Shown here in pieces: positions 44,078-52,616 of a stretch of DNA of 64,000 nucleotides (within the stretch, counting starts at the first letter, position 1; every line of letters begins with the position of its first letter). A model generated the notes under the pieces. It saw only the letters and a program-made list of their open reading frames with translations. It searched no databases and had not been told where the DNA came from. The DNA is from W-Chloroflexi-9 sp045863195 (lineage in GTDB: Bacteria; Chloroflexota; Dehalococcoidia; UBA2979), in contig BTUI01000008.1 in NCBI GenBank assembly GCA_045863195.1, positions 62,001 through 126,000 on the forward strand. The letters run 5' to 3'. The position numbers and the translations under genes were made by a program.

Positions 44078-44304
44078 GTGGCCTGTGGGGTGGGATCCTG
44101 CACGGCAATATCGGTGATGATCAGATCTGCGTTCGGGATAGCGACTCGGTGTGATCCGAAGGCGTTCAGGATCGCACTCCAGATATCGGCGTTGTCCACG
44201 AGTTGCTGTGCCACCTCGACCGCGTCGTCGGAGTCGCTGGTATCGACTTCCACCAGCAGATCGAACGCGAGGGCGTACTCCACCCGCACCTTGTGTGTCG
44301 ACAT
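44074..44304 (-). CDS. Small hypothetical protein upstream of the PLD nuclease
   Basis: 76 residues from ATG 44304, acidic, with no family recognised. The predicted fold is beta-alpha-beta-like: VRVEYALAFDLLVEV, then a DSDDAVEVAQQLVDN helix, then ADLIITDIAV. Its stop overlaps the PLD-like gene start (ATGA), so the two are translated together. It could be an accessory or immunity partner. Confidence 0.6.
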   Translation of the reverse strand: MSTHKVRVEYALAFDLLVEVDTSDSDDAVEVAQQLVDNADIWSAILNAFGSHRVAIPNADLIITDIAVQDPTPQAT

Positions 44305-44308
44305 CGCG

Positions 44309-45289
44309 CTACCCGACCATCCCGGCGGCGGCGTCGAAGGTGGCGCGGATGGAGCGGCGGAGGACGGCGTCGATGTCGTCGTCGGTGGCGCCATGGGAGC
44401 GGAGCCACGGCACCTCGTGCTCCGGGACGAGCGTCCACAGGTCGGGGCGACGGTCCGGGTTCCAGCGGCCCCAGAAGCCGGCGGGCTGGGCGTCATGGCC
44501 GAGGCAGACCTGCTCGCCGTATCCCGCCTCGATCATCTGGAACGCGATCAGTGACCGCTGCGCCACGTAGACCGGGTCGGCGCTGAAGAAGCGGTCGAGG
44601 CCCACGGTGGCGCCGCGCGCGGCGAGGCCGGTGAGGTAGGCCATGTCGTCCGTGTCGTTCGAGTGGCCGATGGTCACGGCGCGGAGGTCGAGACCTTCGT
44701 CCTCAAAGATGTCGAGCAGCGGCGTGCCGAGCTGGTCGGTGGCGAGGGTGTGGCAGGAGATCGGGACGCCCGCCGCCTTCGCGGCGCGGGCGGCGCCGCG
44801 GGCCATCTTCTCCATCTGCGCGCGCGGCGGGTTGCGGCCCTCGGTCAGCCGCGCCTCCAGGTCCCACGCGATCTTGATGATGCCGGGGCGGATGCCGGAG
44901 CCTTCGATGCCGTCCTGGATCTCGCGGACGAAGAACTCGGCCACCTCGTCGGCGTCCCAGTTGAAGTAGATCGGCGGCACCCAGCGGTACACGCCGGTCG
45001 CGCAGACGATGTTCACGTCGTGCTCGCGGTGGCGCTCCGCGACCGCCTCGAACAGCCACACCTGGCGGCCGAGGTCGAACGGGGTGAGGTCGATGATCGT
45101 GTCGATGCCGGCACGGCGGACCCGCGCGAGCGCCTCCACGCAGCGGTCCACCATCTCCTGGCGTCGTTCGGCGGTGTCCATGAAGCCGGGCAGCCGCTCC
45201 ATGCCGGAGATGCCGGTGGTGAGGTGCTCATGTGAGAGCGTGCGGCCGAGGCCGCTGCTGTCGATCTCGCCGCGAACCGTGTGGACCAT
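44309..45289 (-). CDS. Phosphotriesterase-family metal-dependent hydrolase
   Basis: 326 residues of the amidohydrolase superfamily. The first metal motif is LSHEHL near residue 19. The bridging Lys is in GIIKIAWDLEARL near 140, followed by His in ISCHTLATD and VTIGHSND, and Asp in LGHDAQPAG. The set is complete for a binuclear site. Members of this family include lactonases and parathion hydrolases; the native substrate here is unknown. The ATG at 45289 has GGGAGG 9 nt upstream. Confidence 0.88.
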   Translation of the reverse strand: MVHTVRGEIDSSGLGRTLSHEHLTTGISGMERLPGFMDTAERRQEMVDRCVEALARVRRAGIDTIIDLTPFDLGRQVWLFEAVAERHREHDVNIVCATGVYRWVPPIYFNWDADEVAEFFVREIQDGIEGSGIRPGIIKIAWDLEARLTEGRNPPRAQMEKMARGAARAAKAAGVPISCHTLATDQLGTPLLDIFEDEGLDLRAVTIGHSNDTDDMAYLTGLAARGATVGLDRFFSADPVYVAQRSLIAFQMIEAGYGEQVCLGHDAQPAGFWGRWNPDRRPDLWTLVPEHEVPWLRSHGATDDDIDAVLRRSIRATFDAAAGMVG

Positions 45290-45318
45290 CTCGTGTCGCC
45301 TCCCGCCCTCGCGCCGGC

Positions 45319-46506
45319 TCAGTCCTCGAGCGCCTGCATCCCCTCGATGACTGCCCACGCCGCACGGCCCCAGCGCGCCACGCTCTCGGCGTCGCAGGCG
45401 GCGTCGAAGGTGTCCTGTGGTGAGTGGAAGTAGCGGTGGCCGCCGAGAAACGTAACATAACGCGCGCCGAGCGCCTTCAGGTTGCGCGCCTCGCCGTTGC
45501 CGGATTCGCCCGCCGGTATCGCCTCGAACCCCTCGACGCCTGCGGTGGCGAGTGCATCCGTGGCGAGGGTGTGCAGCGCCTCGTCGCTCGCGCCCATGCG
45601 CGCCTGCGGGAAGCGCGCACCGATGGAGGCGCCCAGGTGGAGCCAGGCGGCGGCCTCTTTCGGCAGGGCGCCGCGGCGCTTCAGGAAATCCTCCAGCCCC
45701 TGGTGGTGGAGTTCATGCCCGGCGGAGGCGACGAAGTGGACGGTGCGCCTCGGCCCGCTGGAGGCGAGCGCCTCCGCGATCGCGAGCCAGATGGCGATGC
45801 CGCCGCCGCGTTCCGCCGCGCAGGTGAACCAGCCGGACTTCGGCGTCATGACCACGAGCGGACGCGCCTCCGCGTCCCTGCCCGGCACCGTCGCGACGAC
45901 GTTGGTGGCGTTGGAGCGCAGGCGCTCGCCGTCCACCTCGATCGTCCCCTCCACGCCGAGGACGACCGAGCCGATCAGCGAGCGCGCGTCCCGTTCCGCG
46001 ATCTGGAGGACGGGGAGGTTGAACGGCGCGCCGATGTTCTCCGCGTTGCGCAGGACGACGCGCCCCTCCGGGTCGCCCGAGGGGACGACCACGCCCAGGA
46101 CGCCGGCGTCCTTCAGGTCCTGGTAGTGCTTGCGCACGTCCAGCGCCGTCCAGCGCTTGTCTCCCTGCAGGGCGGAGGTGGCGATGACGATCTTGCCGAA
46201 GAGGTCCGGATCGTGGTCCTCGCAGAGGTCGCTGGTCAGGCCGCCGTAGTCGGTGAAGCCACCGTCGTACATCGGTACGCCGTCCGCCTGGCCGCCGGGC
46301 CAGGAGATGCGGGCGGTGCGGTACTCCACGCGGGAGAAGGGGAACTTCTCCAGTTCGGCGGTGACGCCGGCCTCGCGAAGTTCGTCGCGCAGCCAGGTGC
46401 TGGTGCGGTCGTCGCCCGGCCAGCCGGTGCGATGGATCCCGAAGGCCTCGTAGGCGCGGATGCGCCGCTCGATCACGTCGGGGTCGAAGCCTCGCAAGCC
46501 GTCCAC
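45319..46506 (-). CDS. M28-family peptidase homologue with altered zinc site
   Basis: About 395 residues. A protease-associated-like domain (roughly 90-190) is inserted before the peptidase core, as in aminopeptidases of the M28 type. In the core, the usual His-x-Asp is replaced by MTPKSGW, the second Asp region by AAERGGG, Glu-Glu by AGHELHH, and the later Asp by LHLGAS; only the final His, in YFHSPQDTF, is kept. So a normal di-zinc site is unlikely. The start is probably GTG at 46506, which lies 3 bases from the divergent metzincin ORF. No signal peptide is apparent. Confidence 0.7.
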   Translation of the reverse strand: MDGLRGFDPDVIERRIRAYEAFGIHRTGWPGDDRTSTWLRDELREAGVTAELEKFPFSRVEYRTARISWPGGQADGVPMYDGGFTDYGGLTSDLCEDHDPDLFGKIVIATSALQGDKRWTALDVRKHYQDLKDAGVLGVVVPSGDPEGRVVLRNAENIGAPFNLPVLQIAERDARSLIGSVVLGVEGTIEVDGERLRSNATNVVATVPGRDAEARPLVVMTPKSGWFTCAAERGGGIAIWLAIAEALASSGPRRTVHFVASAGHELHHQGLEDFLKRRGALPKEAAAWLHLGASIGARFPQARMGASDEALHTLATDALATAGVEGFEAIPAGESGNGEARNLKALGARYVTFLGGHRYFHSPQDTFDAACDAESVARWGRAAWAVIEGMQALED

Positions 46507-46508
46507 GT

Positions 46509-47987
46509 GTGCCCCCAGCCTCCCGCATACGCCTCGGTGCGCCCAGAGCGTGCCGCCCGCGGGCGGGATCGTCAACCGATCGTTCACCAAACGCGGGGGC
46601 GGGTGGCGGGGGCGGTGCGGTATGGTGGATCCGCTCGCCCCCACGTCGCGATGGAGCCGTCATCCTGTCCGCTCGAGTCCTTCTGCGACGCGCCGCCCGG
46701 CGCCTGACCTTCGTGCTGGCCGCCGGCGCGCTCTGGGCCGGTGTCTCCGCGGGCGCCCTCACGATCGCCGAGGCGGAGGTGGACGCCGGGAGCGCCGCGA
46801 CCGAGGACTGGCGGCTCTACGACGGCGGTGTCCGCTTCGGCCCCGCCGACCTGGGCGATGGCCCGCTCCCACTCGAGCTCGCGATCGACTACTTCTCCAC
46901 CGGCACGCCCCCGGTGAAGTGGTCGAACTCCCGCGCCGTCGTCTCCATCTGCACGCACCAGACCGGCCGCCCCTCCACCGTCAGCGCGGAGCTGTTCCGC
47001 GACGCCGTCCGCCAGGGCGCGGAGCTGTGGAACGCCGTGGAGGCCGCGGTGGTCTACGACTACGCCGGCGACTGCACGCACGCCTCCACCTGGTCGGACG
47101 GCAACCGGGTGAACGAGGTGGGCTGGGACGACGCGCGCAACGTGGTGCGCGACCCGGCCGCGGCCGTCACGCAGGGCACCTGGGTGGTGAGCCCCGGACG
47201 CCGCGACTTCCAGGAGATCGACGTCATCATCGACCACACGATGAACGTGCCGGAGGCGTGCTTCCGGAGCGTGGTCGCACACGAACTGGGGCACGGGCTG
47301 GGCTTCGGCCACAGCGACGTGCGCGGCCAGTTGATGTTCCCGTCGTTCAACTCCAGCGACCCGAGCACCTGCCCCTCCAGCATCAGCCCGGAGGAGGTGG
47401 CGTTCCTGCTGGACCTGTACGGCCAGAACCGCCGCCCGGTGATCACGGCGCCGGTGCCCCTGACCGCCACCGCTGGCCAGCAGACCTCGATCGTGGTGTC
47501 TGCGAGCGACCCGGAGGGTGACCCGCTCACCTACCGGTGGACGCAGACCTCCGGCGTGCCGGTGGCGTTCACGCCGGACCTCCCGTCGCTCACGTTCACC
47601 GCGCCGACGACGGCGGGCGAGGTGCTCACGTTCACCTTCGCCGTCGCCGACCGCTTCCGGGAGGCCTCGGCCGTGGTGACCGTGACGGTGGAGGCGGCCC
47701 CGGAGCCGCCGCCGGGCAGCGGGACGTTCGCCGGGATGTTCCCCTCGCGCGGGGTCGGCCTCGTGGTCTGGAACGGCGGTGACGTCGGCTCGGCGCTGGC
47801 GGCCGCCGCTGACCAGGGCGCGGGGGCGCTCTTCATCACGAGCGGCGGCCGGTTCATCGGCTACACGGTCGGGGCGCCCTCGTTCGTGAACGCGGGGTTC
47901 ATGGCCGCCTACCCGGCCGGCGAGATCCCGGCGGGCACGCCGATGCTGGTGGTGGTGTACGGCGCGGGGCAGACCGTCCGGCGGTAA
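46509..47987 (+). CDS. Secreted M10-like metzincin with PKD-type domain
   Basis: A signal peptide (RVLLRRAARRLTFVLAAGAL region) is followed by a metalloprotease domain with the zinc motif VVAHELGHGLGFGHSD and a Met-turn candidate LMFPSF. An Ig/PKD-like beta domain (SASDPEGDPLTYRWTQTSG) and a C-terminal domain of about 90 residues follow. It is an exported matrixin-like protease. The start is a problem: within this frame the only ATG/GTG/TTG before the signal peptide is GTG 46509, adjacent to the divergent M28 gene. The true start may be a rare codon near 46659, or a frameshift may have separated it. Confidence 0.7.
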   Translation: MPPASRIRLGAPRACRPRAGSSTDRSPNAGAGGGGGAVWWIRSPPRRDGAVILSARVLLRRAARRLTFVLAAGALWAGVSAGALTIAEAEVDAGSAATEDWRLYDGGVRFGPADLGDGPLPLELAIDYFSTGTPPVKWSNSRAVVSICTHQTGRPSTVSAELFRDAVRQGAELWNAVEAAVVYDYAGDCTHASTWSDGNRVNEVGWDDARNVVRDPAAAVTQGTWVVSPGRRDFQEIDVIIDHTMNVPEACFRSVVAHELGHGLGFGHSDVRGQLMFPSFNSSDPSTCPSSISPEEVAFLLDLYGQNRRPVITAPVPLTATAGQQTSIVVSASDPEGDPLTYRWTQTSGVPVAFTPDLPSLTFTAPTTAGEVLTFTFAVADRFREASAVVTVTVEAAPEPPPGSGTFAGMFPSRGVGLVVWNGGDVGSALAAAADQGAGALFITSGGRFIGYTVGAPSFVNAGFMAAYPAGEIPAGTPMLVVVYGAGQTVRR

Positions 47988-47990
47988 CGC

Positions 47991-48425
47991 CTACGGCTCG
48001 CGCGGGGCGGAGGGCCCCACGGCGGACGGGCCCGGGGGCGCGTCACCGAACGCCATGAAGTCCCAGCGGTAGAGCAGCGCGAACCAGATCCCCTTCGCCC
48101 ACCGGTAGCCGAGGGCGGTCGCGACCAGGCTGGCGATCGCGATCGTCCAGACGGGATCCCAGCCCACGTCTCGGATCGGCCGCCACGCGATCTCGGCGAA
48201 CGAGAGCAGCACGCCCACCACCGCGCCAATGGTGTAGCCGATCGCCAGCGCGCCAAGCCATGCCCCGGCCGAGGTCTGGTAGCGCAGGTCGCACGCCGCG
48301 CAGCGCTCGTGCATGTCCGCGTAGCCCGTGAACATGGAGGTCTGGCCGCAGGCCGGGCAGCGCCCGAGGATGCCGGCGCGCCAGAGACTCGTCAGGAGCG
48401 AACGGGACGCGGCGACTTCGGGCAT
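47991..48425 (-). CDS. DUF983-like zinc-ribbon membrane protein
   Basis: 144 residues. An N-terminal zinc ribbon, RCPACGQTSMF then RCAACDLRY, gives two CxxC pairs. Two transmembrane helices follow (about 55-75 and 92-108), then a Pro-rich cytoplasmic tail. This is the DUF983 layout; such proteins often neighbour cytochrome oxidase assembly genes, but none are here. The gene converges with the metzincin and is divergent from menF. Confidence 0.8.
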   Translation of the reverse strand: MPEVAASRSLLTSLWRAGILGRCPACGQTSMFTGYADMHERCAACDLRYQTSAGAWLGALAIGYTIGAVVGVLLSFAEIAWRPIRDVGWDPVWTIAIASLVATALGYRWAKGIWFALLYRWDFMAFGDAPPGPSAVGPSAPREP

Positions 48426-48536
48426 CCGGGCACCTCCACCCCTCCAGTGTGGTCGCGTGGGGCGGGCGGGGCAATCGACGTTCGGCCCCGGGCGCGCGGG
48501 ACTCGGCGCCTCGGTACCCCCTACCCGGTGCCTGCA

Positions 48537-48542
48537 TATACT
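48537..48542 (+). promoter_or_regulatory. Candidate -10 element of the men operon
   Basis: TATACT in the 174-bp gap between the divergent DUF983-like gene and menF, about 57 nt before the TTG start. No good -35 is seen at the expected distance. It is the best sigma-70-like hexamer in the gap. Confidence 0.35.
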
Positions 48543-48599
48543 GGGATCAGGCACTCCGCCGCTCCCCCCTGCGATCGCGGACGTATCGGACGGACTGGC

Positions 48600-49937
48600 T
48601 TGGCGGACACGCACCAGACTGCGGATCTCGTCGCGCGCATCGCCGCGCTCCCGCGCTCCGAGGAGTTCCAGGGCGTCGCCCTGACCCCCGACTGTGACCC
48701 GCGCGCCCTCCTCGCCGACCCCGTCGCGCACGGCGTCGTCGCCTCGTACGAGCGCCCCGAGCGCGGCCTCGCGCTGGTCGGCGTGGGCGTCGCCGCGCGC
48801 GTCGAGGTGCCCGCCGGCGGTGGCGGCCCCGCCTCCGTGCGCGAGGAGATGCGCCGCGTCCTGGACCGTGCGGTCGGTGGCGACGCGCCGGGGCTGCGTC
48901 CGCGGATGCTCGGCGGCTTCCGCTTCAACCCGAACGCCGCCGCGGGCGAGCCGTGGGGCCCGTTCGGCGGCGGATGGCTCGTGCTGCCTCGCGTGCTGCT
49001 CGTGCTGGACGGCGAGTCGAGCGGTGTCGTGATCGCGCCCGGCGTCGACCCGGCGGAGGCGGCCCGGGCCGTCCAGCGCGCCGCCTCGCCCGTGGCCGCC
49101 GATGGCCCGCGCCCCACGCTGACCGTGGAGCGGCCGATGAACCGGACGCGCTGGCTGGACTCGGTCGCGCGGATCGCGGAGGAGGTCCGCGAGGGCGCCT
49201 ACGAGAAGGCCGTCCTTGCCTCCACGCAGGTGCTGCACGCGGACGCGCCGATCTCCGTCGGCCGGGCGCTGGCGCGTCTCCGCGCCGGGTACCCGGACTG
49301 CCACCTGTTCACGATGACCAGCGGCGACACCACGTTCATGGGCGCGAGTCCGGAACTCCTCGTCGGCCTCACGGGCGGACAGGTGCGGGCGCTGGGCCTC
49401 GCCGGGTCGTTGCGCCGCGGCGAGACGCCCGAGGAGGACGAGCGGCTGGGCGCCGAACTGCTGGGCAGCGCGAAGGAGCGCATCGAGCACGAGACGGTCG
49501 TGCGGGCGATCCGGGAGGGGCTGGCCCCCGCCACGGACGACCTCCATGCGCCGAACGCCCCCCGGCTGCAGAAACTGCGGAACATCCAGCACCTGTCGAC
49601 GGACATCACCGGCCGCGCGAAGCCCGGCGTGGACATCCTCGACCTGGTGCAGCGCGTCCACCCCACGCCCGCCGTCTGCGGCTGGCCGACCGATGTGGCG
49701 CGCGAGGTGATCGCGCGCCACGAGGAGTTCGACCGGGGCTGGTACGCCGGCCCGGTCGGCTGGGTGGATCGCGCGGGCGAGGGCGAGTTCGCCGTGGGGC
49801 TGCGCTCCGCAGTGGTGCGCGGCGACCGCGCCTGGCTCTTCGCCGGCGCCGGCATCATGGGCGACTCCGACCCCGCGGCCGAGCTCGCCGAGGTCCAGCT
49901 GAAGTACCGCCCGCTCTCCGAAGCGCTCGCCTCCTAG
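48600..49937 (+). CDS. menF: Isochorismate synthase MenF
   Basis: 445 residues from a TTG at 48600. It converts chorismate to isochorismate, the first menaquinone step. The chorismate-binding C-terminal domain shows YEKAVLAST (catalytic Lys), TFMGASPELLVG, AGSLRRGETPEEDERL, and EHETVVRAIREGL. VHPTPAVCGWP and YAGPVGWVD follow near the end, typical of MenF/EntC. The start codon is tentative; GGACGG lies upstream. It is the first gene of the men cluster and is followed 38 nt later by menD. Confidence 0.92.
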   Translation: MADTHQTADLVARIAALPRSEEFQGVALTPDCDPRALLADPVAHGVVASYERPERGLALVGVGVAARVEVPAGGGGPASVREEMRRVLDRAVGGDAPGLRPRMLGGFRFNPNAAAGEPWGPFGGGWLVLPRVLLVLDGESSGVVIAPGVDPAEAARAVQRAASPVAADGPRPTLTVERPMNRTRWLDSVARIAEEVREGAYEKAVLASTQVLHADAPISVGRALARLRAGYPDCHLFTMTSGDTTFMGASPELLVGLTGGQVRALGLAGSLRRGETPEEDERLGAELLGSAKERIEHETVVRAIREGLAPATDDLHAPNAPRLQKLRNIQHLSTDITGRAKPGVDILDLVQRVHPTPAVCGWPTDVAREVIARHEEFDRGWYAGPVGWVDRAGEGEFAVGLRSAVVRGDRAWLFAGAGIMGDSDPAAELAEVQLKYRPLSEALAS

Positions 49938-49975
49938 CGCGGACGCCGAGACGGGCGCGACGTAGGATACGCGCC

Positions 49976-51739
49976 ATGGCTCTCCCGGCAGACCAGTACG
50001 TCCGCGCGCTCCTGCAGTCGCTCTGGCAGGGTGGCGTTCGCCACGCCGTGGTGTCGCCCGGCTCGCGGAACACGCCGCTCACCAACGCGCTGACGGCGCC
50101 GGGCTCCCCGTTCCGTCTCTGGCTGCACCTGGACGAGCGCTCCGCGGGCTACTTCGCCCTCGGCATGGCGCGCCAGACCGGCGAGCCGGTGATGGTGCTC
50201 TGCACCTCGGGCACCGCCGCCGCCAACTACCTCCCCGCCGCCGTGGAGGCGCGGATCTCTCGCATCCCGCTCATCATCCTCACCGCCGACCGCCCGCCCG
50301 AGGCGCGCGACGTGGGCGCCGCCCAGACGGTGGACCAGGTCGGCCTGTTCGGCAGTCACGTGAAGTGGTCGCAGGACATGCCGGTGGCGGACGCGGGCGC
50401 GCTGGACGAACTCGTGCGCTTCGCGCGCACCGCCGGCGCGCGCGCCGCCAGCGTGGCGACCGAGGTGCCCGCGGGCCCCGTACACCTGAATGTCCCGTTC
50501 CGGGAGCCGCTGCTGGAGGCGGGGAACCCGCCGCCGATCCTCGAGGAGACCGCGGTCACGCGGCAGGCGCTGCCGCCCGCACCGCCGCAGCCGGGCGTGG
50601 TCGAGCGGCTCGCCTCGCAGGTCGCGGGGCGTCGAGGGCTGATCGTATGCGGGCCGGAGAGTGCCGGGCTGCCCGCGGCGGAGGTCGCCGCACTCGCGGC
50701 CGTCCTCGGCTGGCCGGTCATCGCCGACCCGCTCTCCGGACTGCGGACCGGCGACCACGACCAGACGCACGTGATCGACAGCGTGGACGCGATCATCCGC
50801 GAGCCGCTGTTCGCCTCGGCCGCCGCGCCGGAGGTGGTGCTGCGCTTCGGCGCGCAGCCGACGTGCAAGCCGTTCAACACCTGGCTCTCCGGTCAGCGCG
50901 GCGTCCTGCGTCTCCTCGTCGACCCTGCCGCCGGCGGGACCTCCGGCTGGCGTGACCCCGACCTCCAGAGCGACGAGGCCGTGACCGCCGACCCTGGCGC
51001 GCTCTGCGCGGCGCTGGCCGCTGCGCGTCCTGCGGCCGCCCCGGCTGGCTGGGCCGCTCTCTGGCGCGACGCGAACGCCGCCGCCCGCGCCGCGATGCGC
51101 GAGGCGATCGACGCGCTCGACGAGCCGTTCGAGGGGCGCGCGGTGCTGGACCTGGCGGCGGCGCTCCCGGACGGGGCCACGCTGGTCGCCGGAAACTCGA
51201 TGCCGGTGCGGGACATCGACTCCTTCTTCGCGAACACCTCGAAGCGCATCCGCATCGTGGGGACGCGCGGCGCTTCCGGCATCGATGGCGTCGTCTCGGG
51301 CGCGGTGGGGGCGGCGGCCGCCTCCGGCGGGCCGGTGGCGCTGCTGATCGGCGACCTCTCCTTCTTCCACGATCTGAACGGCCTGTGGCCGGTGGGCCGC
51401 TACGGGCTGGACCTGACCGTGCTGCTGGTGAACAACAACGGCGGCGGCATCTTCCACTTCCTCCCGCAGCGCGGGGCCGTCCCCGACCGGTTCGAGGACT
51501 GGTGGGGGACGCCGCACGGACTGGACCTCGCCCACGCCGTCGCCCTCCACCGCGGGCGGCACACCGTGCTGGAGGCGGGCGACCAGTACCGGGCGGTCGC
51601 CGAGGCGCTGGCGCGGCCGGGGCTCGATGTCCTCGAACTCCGCACGGAGCGCGACCGGAACGTGGCACTTCATCGCCAGGTGTGGGAACGTGCCGCCGCG
51701 GCGGTGCGCGATGCGATGGCGGGGACGCGCGCCTCGTAG
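49976..51739 (+). CDS. menD: SEPHCHC synthase MenD
   Basis: 587-residue thiamine-diphosphate enzyme that joins 2-oxoglutarate to isochorismate. The N-terminal Glu motif is HAVVSPGSRNTPLT then DERSAGYFALG, with CTSGTAAANYLPAAVEA and TADRPPEARDVGAAQTVDQ, all MenD signatures. The ThDP motif is LIGDLSFFHDLNGL...VNNNGGGIFHFLP near residue 460. It has TAGGAT 7 nt upstream of the ATG, so a leaderless internal promoter is possible in addition to read-through from menF. Confidence 0.95.
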   Translation: MALPADQYVRALLQSLWQGGVRHAVVSPGSRNTPLTNALTAPGSPFRLWLHLDERSAGYFALGMARQTGEPVMVLCTSGTAAANYLPAAVEARISRIPLIILTADRPPEARDVGAAQTVDQVGLFGSHVKWSQDMPVADAGALDELVRFARTAGARAASVATEVPAGPVHLNVPFREPLLEAGNPPPILEETAVTRQALPPAPPQPGVVERLASQVAGRRGLIVCGPESAGLPAAEVAALAAVLGWPVIADPLSGLRTGDHDQTHVIDSVDAIIREPLFASAAAPEVVLRFGAQPTCKPFNTWLSGQRGVLRLLVDPAAGGTSGWRDPDLQSDEAVTADPGALCAALAAARPAAAPAGWAALWRDANAAARAAMREAIDALDEPFEGRAVLDLAAALPDGATLVAGNSMPVRDIDSFFANTSKRIRIVGTRGASGIDGVVSGAVGAAAASGGPVALLIGDLSFFHDLNGLWPVGRYGLDLTVLLVNNNGGGIFHFLPQRGAVPDRFEDWWGTPHGLDLAHAVALHRGRHTVLEAGDQYRAVAEALARPGLDVLELRTERDRNVALHRQVWERAAAAVRDAMAGTRAS

Positions 51740-51767
51740 CGACTGCGCGGAGCCAGGGAGGCGACGC

Positions 51768-52595
51768 ATGCCCCACGTCGAGGTCAACGGCCTGTCGTTC
51801 TACGTGGAGAAGGACGGCAACAGCGGGCCGCCCGTGATCATGCTGCACGGCTTCACGGGGTCGCGGAGCACGTGGCTGTCGCTCATTCCGTACCTCTGGG
51901 CCGACCACCGCCCGATTGCCATCGACCTCATCGGCCACGGCCGGTCCGCCTCGCCTGCCTCGGTGGAGGCGTACCAGATGGACCGCGCGGTCGATGACCT
52001 GGTCGGCGTGATGCGAGCGCTTGGCCACGAGCGCGCGGTCTGGCTCGGCTACTCGCTCGGCGGACGCACCGCGCTCAGCGTGTGGGCGCGCCACCCGGAG
52101 GCGGTCTCCGCGCTCATCCTGGAGGGCGCCAGCCCCGGCCTCGCCACGGAGCAGGAACGCGCCGAGCGACGCGCCGCGGACGAACTCCTGGCGCAACTCG
52201 CCGAGCGCGACATGGAGGCGTTCGTCGACCGCTGGCAGTCGATCCCGCTCTGGGACAGCCAGAAGAAGAACCTCTCGGACGCCTCGAAGGAGGCGCTGCG
52301 GCAGGGCCGGCTCGCGCAGCGTGGGGTGGGGATGGCGAACTCGCTGCGCGGGATGGGCACGGGGAGCCAGACGTGGGTGGGCGACCGCCTGGGCGAGGTG
52401 AACGTGCCCGTTCTCCTGATGGCGGGTAGTCTGGACACGAAATACTGCTCAATCGCCCGGGAGATGGCAGACGCCATGCCGGACGCGCGTGTACGGCTGA
52501 TCGAGGACGCCGGCCACGCCGCCCACCTGGAGCGGCCCGCCGAGTTCAACGCGGCGGTGCTGGACTTCCTGCGCGAGGTGCGCCCGCGCCTCTAG
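51768..52595 (+). CDS. menH: SHCHC synthase MenH (alpha/beta hydrolase)
   Basis: 275 residues of the alpha/beta-hydrolase fold. The oxyanion HGF loop is MLHGFTGSRSTW, the nucleophile elbow WLGYSLGGRTAL gives Ser near residue 92, and GHAAHLERPAEFN has the catalytic His. These are the MenH features. It eliminates pyruvate from SEPHCHC to give SHCHC. GGGAGG precedes the ATG. It lies between menD and menA, as expected for this pathway. Confidence 0.9.
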   Translation: MPHVEVNGLSFYVEKDGNSGPPVIMLHGFTGSRSTWLSLIPYLWADHRPIAIDLIGHGRSASPASVEAYQMDRAVDDLVGVMRALGHERAVWLGYSLGGRTALSVWARHPEAVSALILEGASPGLATEQERAERRAADELLAQLAERDMEAFVDRWQSIPLWDSQKKNLSDASKEALRQGRLAQRGVGMANSLRGMGTGSQTWVGDRLGEVNVPVLLMAGSLDTKYCSIAREMADAMPDARVRLIEDAGHAAHLERPAEFNAAVLDFLREVRPRL

Positions 52596-52616
52596 CGCGA
52601 CTGGACGAGGTAGGAC

